A stretch of 60,845 nucleotides of DNA, taken from a bacterium. Lineage in GTDB: Bacteria > Joyebacterota > Joyebacteria > Joyebacterales > Joyebacteraceae. The stretch is from assembly GCA_029990205.1 (NCBI GenBank), contig JAPEKQ010000015.1, positions 1-60,845 of the forward strand, written 5' to 3'. The notes beneath the pieces are model-generated. The model had not been told where the DNA came from. It did not search any database and worked only from the letters and a program-made list of their open reading frames with translations. The position numbers and the translations under genes were made by a program. This document shows, piece after piece, positions 55,746-60,845 of the stretch (position 1 is the stretch's first letter; the number at the start of each line of letters is the position of its first letter).

Positions 55746-56381
55746 CTACCCTTCCACCAGCCGCTTCACACACTCGACCGCGTTCGCCGCGTCGAAGCTG
55801 TAGCCGTCGGCGCCGATCTCGTTCGCGTACTCCTCCGTCACCGGCGCCCCGCCGATCACCGTGCGCACCGAGCCATCGAGGCCCCTCGACTTCACGAGAT
55901 CGACGACCGTCTTCATGCTCGGCATGGTCGTCGTCAACAGCGCCGACATCCCGATGACGTTCGCGTCCGATTCGGCCGCCGCGTCCACGAACCTCTCGGG
56001 AGGCACATCCTTGCCGAGGTCGATGACGTCGAACCCGGCGCCGGCGAGCATGATGCCGACGAGGTTCTTGCCGATGTCGTGGAGATCCCCCTTGACCGTA
56101 CCGATGACGATCTTGCCCTGACTCTTGATGTCGGCAGCGCTCAGATGCGGTTCGAGGATCTCGAGTCCCGCGTTCATGGCCTTCGCCGCCATGAGGACGT
56201 CGGGGAGGAAGATCTCGTGCTTCCGGAACTGCTCGCCGACGACCTGCATCCCCGCGATGAGGCCTTCGTCCAGGACGGTCGCGGCGTCGATCGATTCCGC
56301 AAGCGCGGTCTCGGTCAGCGCGCGGACCTCGTCGTGCTCGCCGCGCTCGAGGTGGGATGCGATCGTCTCAAGAATGCTCAT
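55746..56381 (-). CDS. Corrinoid (B12-binding) methyl-carrier protein
   Basis: The 211-residue product carries methyl groups on cobalamin. An N-terminal helical cap (LIAGMQVVGEQFRKHEIFLPDVLMAAKAMN) precedes a Rossmann-like cobalamin domain with DLHDIGKNLVGIML, the D-x-H-x-x-G motif whose His replaces the lower ligand. GMSALLTTT is the later conserved loop. Length and order match MtaC/MtbC/MttC-type corrinoid proteins. GAAGGAGAC precedes the ATG. Its neighbours supply a donor-side methyltransferase (MttB-like), an acceptor-side homocysteine methyltransferase and a reactivation domain. Confidence 0.95.
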   Translation of the reverse strand: MSILETIASHLERGEHDEVRALTETALAESIDAATVLDEGLIAGMQVVGEQFRKHEIFLPDVLMAAKAMNAGLEILEPHLSAADIKSQGKIVIGTVKGDLHDIGKNLVGIMLAGAGFDVIDLGKDVPPERFVDAAAESDANVIGMSALLTTTMPSMKTVVDLVKSRGLDGSVRTVIGGAPVTEEYANEIGADGYSFDAANAVECVKRLVEG

Positions 56382-56436
56382 CGGTGTCTCCTTCGGATGC
56401 GCTCAGACCTCGGGTTCGTCCCGGCGTTGCATCGAC

Positions 56437-57156
56437 TCATGTGTTGAGTTCGCTGATGCGCCGGATGCGGTCGCGGCAGTCGTGCGTCGCGCAATCGGTG
56501 CAGAAACCGTAGTCGTCGTTGAAATCGTGGATGCCGGCCGGTCCGATGACAACGACACCGGAGACAGACTTGACCGGTTCCATCAAGCAGCTATTGGTTA
56601 GCGTGATGCCGATCCTCCCGGGTTCGAGCGCGGCGAAGAGGGCTCGCTGTCCCGTGAGGCTCCATCCGCAGTAGCCCGGGCTGTACTCGAGCGCGCGGGT
56701 CTCGGCGGTTGCCCTCCCGGCGTGGCGGAGCTTGGCGAGCACTGTATCCGTGACGTGCGTCGCGGTCAGCTCGGCGGCCTCGGATGCCGCGGCGTCGAGC
56801 GCGGCGCCAAGGGCGTACTCGCGCGACGTGAAGAGCGCAGCGATCCGTTCCGAGACCGGCGTCCCCAGCGTGACCGCGAAGAGCGCAAGCTCGTCCGCTC
56901 TGGGGAAGATCTCAGCGAGCGGGGACGGGACCGCGTTGTCCCCATCACCTTCGTAGATGTCTGCGAAATGGCTCCGGTCGACGCTCGCGAAGACGCCGCT
57001 CGGCTCGGCTATGGTCCGGAGTTCCTCGAGTCCGGCGGCGACGGCGTCGCGGGTCCGGCTGTTGACGGCATGACCGTTCGGCACGCCAAGCGCTCGGAGG
57101 ATGTTGGCCTCCGGTGGCGTGACATGGTCGATGTGGATGTCACCGCGCCAGTTCAT
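56437..57156 (-). CDS. Methionine synthase activation-domain protein with C-terminal Cys cluster
   Basis: The 239-residue product corresponds to the S-adenosylmethionine-binding activation domain of MetH, standing alone. YSPGYCGWSLTGQRALF is the AdoMet-binding signature (about residues 159-175). Upstream are HIDHVTPPEANILRALG and FAVTLGTPVSERI. The extreme C-terminus has GFCTDCATHDCRDRI, a C-x2-C-x4-C cluster that could bind Fe-S or zinc. The likely role is reductive methylation of inactive cob(II)alamin on the corrinoid protein encoded next. It is in one operon with it (55 bp). Confidence 0.85.
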   Translation of the reverse strand: MNWRGDIHIDHVTPPEANILRALGVPNGHAVNSRTRDAVAAGLEELRTIAEPSGVFASVDRSHFADIYEGDGDNAVPSPLAEIFPRADELALFAVTLGTPVSERIAALFTSREYALGAALDAAASEAAELTATHVTDTVLAKLRHAGRATAETRALEYSPGYCGWSLTGQRALFAALEPGRIGITLTNSCLMEPVKSVSGVVVIGPAGIHDFNDDYGFCTDCATHDCRDRIRRISELNT

Positions 57157-57182
57157 CTCGATGGCTCCGTGCGTAGAGGGTG

Positions 57183-58646
57183 TCAGTCGCCATCCCGGGC
57201 CGGGAGCTCATCCATCCCGTAGCGCGCCGCCTCGGTCGTCATCAGTCTGGTCAGCTCGCGCCTGGCGTCCTCATTCAGACGCGATGGCTCGTATTCGCTG
57301 AGGTGTCGCGACACCTCGGTCCGCGCGCGCTCGTCCAGCGTGGTTGAACCTTCCTCGCGCCAGCGCGAGAGATTCGCGCGCTCGATGACGGGACCCGGGA
57401 AGTAGTGCTCACTCCGCAGGTGCTTGCGCGTGTGATCCGAGATGAGCAGATGGCCCTCCTCGAGCATCTCCTCGAAGTGGGGGCGCGCCGGGAAGTCGTC
57501 CTTCGGCTCGATGCCCTGCTCCATCCGCTTCGCCATCGCGCAGATCTCGTGGTCGACGACGAGCTTCTCGCAGCTGATGCATGATTCGAAGTCCAGCATA
57601 CCCGGACCGGAGATGCTGTTGATCCCCGCGAGCGCGGCGAGCGTCGCACCCATCGAGGTCTCGAGGCCCGCCTGGGCGTCGAGCGCCTTCGAATCCGAGA
57701 GTCCGATGTACGCCTGTGTCGGCATCCCGAGATGCTTGCCGATCTCGCTGTAGGCGCAGTCGATCATCTGTGTCTCCACCGCTCCCATCGGTGTCGTCTC
57801 GTACCGCATGTCGAAGGCCGCCGGCGAGCCGCCGTAGAGAACCGGCGTCCCGGGGTTGGCGAGCTGGCTGAGGACAACGCCCGAGAGCGTCTCGGCCGTG
57901 TGCTGCACCAGGCTCCCGACGAGCGTGACCGGTCCCATGAACCCCGTCAGCGGCATCGAGATGAACTCGACGGGAACGGAATCGGCCGCGCAGTCCAGCA
58001 GGTTCTGTGCGGTCACGTCGCTCCACTTCAGAGGAGCTGTGGGGCAGACCGAGAAGATCGTCAGGGGCTTCATCGCGAGCGCGTCGGCGGAACCGCGCAC
58101 GGCGATCTGGAGGTCGCGCATCAGCCGGTACGATTCGATCGTGAACGCGCCCGTGACAACGGGCTTCTCGCCGTACAGCAGACAGAGGAAGAGCCGATAG
58201 CTGTCCTGGATCTGCTCCGGCACGTCCGAGCAGATGAACGCCGTGCTCGCCGCGTCGATGTGCGGGAGCCGACTCGTGAGCTTCGTGAAGCGGACGAAGT
58301 CGCCGGTCACCGGCGTACGCATTGTGCCCGTTTCGGAGTCGAGCACCGAGATGCCCGAGGAGCCCGGCGTGAAGTGCACGTTGTCTCCGGAGAGGTCGTG
58401 GGTCCGGTTCCCGAGAACGTCGAAGAGCTCGAATCCGGACGGCGCCTTCTTCACGGCGTCGAGCACCAGGGACTCCGGCAGCGTCACCCGTCCCTTCGCG
58501 ATGTCGACACCAGCGCCGTGATCGCCGAGGAGCGCCGCGGCGTTGCCGTTCTGCACCTCCAGGCCGAGCGTCGCAAGCAGGTCGAGCGCCTCACTGACGA
58601 TCCGTTCGATGAGTGCCTGGTCGAGGAACTTCAGCTTCGGTCGCAT
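57183..58646 (-). CDS. MttB-superfamily methyltransferase, non-pyrrolysine type
   Basis: The 487-residue product belongs to the trimethylamine-methyltransferase (MttB) superfamily: a barrel with FTPGSSGISVLDSETG, CPTAPLKWSD, MGPVTLVGSLVQHTAETL and GGSPAAFDMRYETT. No in-frame amber codon occurs, so it lacks the pyrrolysine of true MttB. Characterised non-Pyl members demethylate glycine betaine, proline betaine or similar quaternary amines onto a corrinoid protein. AAGGAG lies just before two adjacent ATGs; I use the second (58646). It is the first gene of the operon. The substrate is not determinable from sequence. Confidence 0.92.
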   Translation of the reverse strand: MRPKLKFLDQALIERIVSEALDLLATLGLEVQNGNAAALLGDHGAGVDIAKGRVTLPESLVLDAVKKAPSGFELFDVLGNRTHDLSGDNVHFTPGSSGISVLDSETGTMRTPVTGDFVRFTKLTSRLPHIDAASTAFICSDVPEQIQDSYRLFLCLLYGEKPVVTGAFTIESYRLMRDLQIAVRGSADALAMKPLTIFSVCPTAPLKWSDVTAQNLLDCAADSVPVEFISMPLTGFMGPVTLVGSLVQHTAETLSGVVLSQLANPGTPVLYGGSPAAFDMRYETTPMGAVETQMIDCAYSEIGKHLGMPTQAYIGLSDSKALDAQAGLETSMGATLAALAGINSISGPGMLDFESCISCEKLVVDHEICAMAKRMEQGIEPKDDFPARPHFEEMLEEGHLLISDHTRKHLRSEHYFPGPVIERANLSRWREEGSTTLDERARTEVSRHLSEYEPSRLNEDARRELTRLMTTEAARYGMDELPARDGD

Positions 58647-58741
58647 CATGGCTCCTTCGTGACGGGGAATCGCGCGCGCCGACCATTGTACCGCGACATC
58701 CCGTTGTGCGGTAGGGGGGAGTCCGCTACAGTAGAGACGAT

Positions 58742-59170
58742 ATGAGACACACCGACGATCACGTGGCAGCGCGCCCTCCGGACAGGCCACCGCTGTCTCT
58801 CACCGCACGACGCGCCCTGACCGCCGCCGGCATCCTCTGCGTTGCCATCGGCGCTGTCGGCGTCGTCGTGCCCGTGCTCCCGACGACACCGTTCCTGCTG
58901 CTGGCAGCGGCATGCTTCGCCCGGAGCTCCGACCGCTTCTACATCTGGCTGATGAACCACCGCTGGTTCGGTCCCACCATCCGCGACTACCGCGAGCGGC
59001 GGGGGATAACACGGACCACGAAGGTCGTCGCGATCGTCATCCTCTGGGGCAGCATCGCGATCAGTTCCTTCCTCGCGCTCGACAGCTGGCTCCCGCGCCT
59101 TGTGCTCACCGTGGTGGCGGTCGCGGTGACCGTGCATCTCCTCACGTTGAAGACCGTCGCGTCCCGCTGA
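58742..59170 (+). CDS. DUF454 (YbaN-like) inner-membrane protein
   Basis: The 142-residue product has three to four hydrophobic helices and the DUF454 pattern: GILCVAIGAVGVVVPVLPTTPFLLLAA (about residues 30-56), ARSSDRFYIWLMNHRWFGPTI, and IRDYRERRGI. Function is unknown for the family. It is divergent from the methyl-transfer operon. No promoter is clear. The stop is a TGA at 59168; read-through gives no homology, so it is a true stop. Confidence 0.87.
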   Translation: MRHTDDHVAARPPDRPPLSLTARRALTAAGILCVAIGAVGVVVPVLPTTPFLLLAAACFARSSDRFYIWLMNHRWFGPTIRDYRERRGITRTTKVVAIVILWGSIAISSFLALDSWLPRLVLTVVAVAVTVHLLTLKTVASR

Positions 59171-59366
59171 AGAACCCTCCCGAATGCCCTCACTGGTGCG
59201 TCCTTCAGACATAGTTCATGCTCACATGCTTGTAGGACGAGGAAGCACCACTGATTGAGCATCAATATAATGGCGAGATTCCTGGATGCGGGTGTCTCGT
59301 GTGCCCGATTGGGCCCACCCGCTGGGACGTCGCTCGCCACGACACGGTTCTCCAGGAGGACTAGCG

Positions 59367-60737
59367 ATGAGAACGGGGATGTCATTTCGCCTGAGCGCAG
59401 CGCTGTTTGCCGCGTGCGTGCTTACGGCAATCGTGCCGCAGGGCGCCTCAGCAGCGCCGAGCGGCTCCGACTATGTGCTGCTCGTCGATTGCACGGGGAC
59501 GATGCAGTACGGGAGCAGGGGAGTCGCGACGCTCGAGGCGATCGAGCAGTTCGTCGGCTCGCTCAACCAGGGCGACAGAGTGAGCGTGTTCGGGTACGGC
59601 GAGGAGCCGTTCGCGGCGATGGCCAGTTATCCAGTGACGGTCGGTTCTCAGGCCGAGCGCAAGGCGCTCTGTGCCTCGATGAACCTCCCGTTCACCGCGG
59701 ACCGCACCGACATCACTCGTGGTCTGGATATGGTCTGGCAGGAGCGGGAGAAGGTCTTCTCTCGCGCGCTCTCCGGCAGGACGGAGGCCATTGAGGGTTC
59801 CGCCTACGTGATCCTCCTGACCGACGGCAAGCTCATCCCGGTCTACACGGACTACTCCAGGTACGACGCCATCTACGGCCAGAGCAAGCGGCGGCTCCGC
59901 GAACTTGGCGGACTCTTCGCCGAGGCGGGGATTCCCGTCTATACGGTCGGTCTCGGCAAGGCCGAGAAGGTCGAGGGCGAGCTGCTGACACAGCTTTCGA
60001 CGGCGAGCGGCGGTACGTACCGCCACGCCGCGTCGAGCGGGAAGCTTCCCGGTGTCTTCGATGATCTCATGGGCGACGTCATCGGGCAGTCCGTCGCGGT
60101 TGCGCAGGTCGACGAGCCAGTTGACATGAGTGCTATCGAGGTTGGCGGAGAGGAAGATCTGATGGTCGCCGACCCGATGCCGACCACCGAGCAGGAGAGC
60201 TCGGGCGCATTCCTCGGCGGCATCGTCGAGAACGCGTCTGCGAGCGAGACGGCGAAGCCGAACCGTGCGGAGGCCGCGCTCGCGAAGTCGTTCGGCAGCG
60301 TTGGCCGCCAGGTCTACCAGTCTGTCCTCGGCGTGCTCGGCGTGGTGATGGGGTTCGTGGCGATCGGCATCCACCGGCGTCAGGCGTGGACCGGCGCGTT
60401 CACCAAGCCGCTCCTCAAGAAGGAGATTCGCGTGAAGGGCTACCTCCGCCGGGTCCTTCCTGAGGGCGTCATCGCGGCACACAGGAACATTCCGATCGAG
60501 AACCCGGGTCTGTCCGTTATCGAGATCGGTGTCGGGACCGACTACGCCGCTGAACTCACCGAGACGCTCCTGGAGTTCGCCGGGACCAGCGATGGTTCGC
60601 CTCCGCTGCTCAGGGCCATCAAGGGCTCCGCGCGCGTGGCCGGCGAACCGCTCGAAGAGGTCCGGGCTCTCGTGGACGGCGACATCATCGAGTGTGAGGG
60701 CAAGGCCTACAAGTACCTGAGAGGGCAGCGCCGCTAA
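59367..60737 (+). CDS. Exported von Willebrand A-domain membrane protein
   Basis: The 456-residue product has AGGAGG 8 bases before the ATG and a signal peptide ending ASA. The vWA domain (about residues 33-240) has D41-C-T43-G-T45 as its MIDAS site (DxTxT instead of the common DxSxS) and LLTDGKL as a later conserved strand. A single membrane helix (VLGVLGVVMGFVAIGI, about residue 350) is followed by a cytosolic about 110-residue domain (IRVKGYLRRVLPEGV, ADIGTD-like loop, GDIIECEGKAYKYL) with FHA-like strands. It may couple an external Mg-dependent ligand to an internal partner. A larger open frame upstream is not used. No partner AAA ATPase is in the window. Confidence 0.8.
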   Translation: MRTGMSFRLSAALFAACVLTAIVPQGASAAPSGSDYVLLVDCTGTMQYGSRGVATLEAIEQFVGSLNQGDRVSVFGYGEEPFAAMASYPVTVGSQAERKALCASMNLPFTADRTDITRGLDMVWQEREKVFSRALSGRTEAIEGSAYVILLTDGKLIPVYTDYSRYDAIYGQSKRRLRELGGLFAEAGIPVYTVGLGKAEKVEGELLTQLSTASGGTYRHAASSGKLPGVFDDLMGDVIGQSVAVAQVDEPVDMSAIEVGGEEDLMVADPMPTTEQESSGAFLGGIVENASASETAKPNRAEAALAKSFGSVGRQVYQSVLGVLGVVMGFVAIGIHRRQAWTGAFTKPLLKKEIRVKGYLRRVLPEGVIAAHRNIPIENPGLSVIEIGVGTDYAAELTETLLEFAGTSDGSPPLLRAIKGSARVAGEPLEEVRALVDGDIIECEGKAYKYLRGQRR

Positions 60738-60845
60738 GGCGTTCTCTATCTGCACCTGAAGTCTCATCGCATCTGGAGTCGCATCGGGGGGGCACCGTCC
60801 GCGCGCGCCGGCGGGGTGGGGTGTCCGCCGGGGGAAGCGGCCGCC

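Noticed and set aside
57183-58646. Pyrrolysine in the MttB-like enzyme
   Set aside because: The gene runs through without any in-frame TAG, so it is the non-Pyl branch.
59168-59212. Selenocysteine read-through at the stop of the DUF454 gene
   Set aside because: The extra residues have no counterpart in the family and the protein is already full length.

Overview
The window is about 61 kb of high-GC bacterial chromosome with short intergenic gaps. It holds one tRNA gene and no insertion sequence, phage gene or CRISPR array. Nothing in it fixes the taxonomy. Many exported proteins end in a FlgD-like / Por-type C-terminal domain, envelope proteins are numerous, and UGA appears to be read as selenocysteine. 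This combination fits an uncultured lineage near the FCB superphylum (for example Eisenbacteria, Krumholzibacteriota or Latescibacterota); that is an inference. KatG, a succinate dehydrogenase and a heme-c protein suggest respiratory, oxygen-exposed metabolism.

Layout. 1-6.3 kb: a truncated CCG-domain Fe-S protein, a secreted GH53 galactanase, and sdhAB followed by an unusual membrane/cytochrome-c protein. 6.35-6.55 kb: tRNA-Asn with its own promoter and hairpin. 6.6-12.4 kb: a beta-helix exported protein, an arylsulfotransferase-like lipoprotein, katG and a lamin-tail-like exported protein. 12.6-17.4 kb: a beta-glucan set (GH81, GH30) followed by a membrane-anchored SelW-like selenoprotein. 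17.4-24 kb: a PadR/HAAS membrane pair, an outer-membrane barrel candidate and several exported proteins. 24-27.8 kb: an operon of 5'-nucleotidase, Mre11-like phosphoesterase and GIY-YIG nuclease. 28-37.6 kb: GH13 amylase, S41 peptidase, LysE exporter, acid phosphatase, a selenocysteine peroxiredoxin and two large exported proteins. 37.9-43.3 kb: a one-directional run of small proteins, many Cys-rich, including a C_GCAxxG selenoprotein. 43.4-54.7 kb: secreted nuclease, twin beta-lactamase-fold protein, cold-shock protein, ArsR-type regulator, aspartyl protease and M1 peptidase. 54.8-58.7 kb: a corrinoid methyl-transfer operon. 58.7 kb to the end: a DUF454 protein and a von Willebrand A membrane protein.

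Functionally, the window describes a cell that exports polysaccharidases (GH53, GH81, GH30, GH13), peptidases, a nuclease and phosphatases to feed on polymers. Two different C-terminal tags mark these proteins: a FlgD-like Ig domain on seven of them, and a short terminal signature (S/T-W-G/T-x-I/V-K-A/S-L/M-Y-R/Q) on four others.

The main discoveries are three separate genes interrupted by in-frame UGA exactly at a family's redox cysteine, each with a SECIS-like hairpin at the right distance; the short W-x-x-[IV]-K-x-x-Y-[RQ] terminal tag; and a four-gene corrinoid operon with an MttB-type methyltransferase where methionine synthase would have its folate domain.
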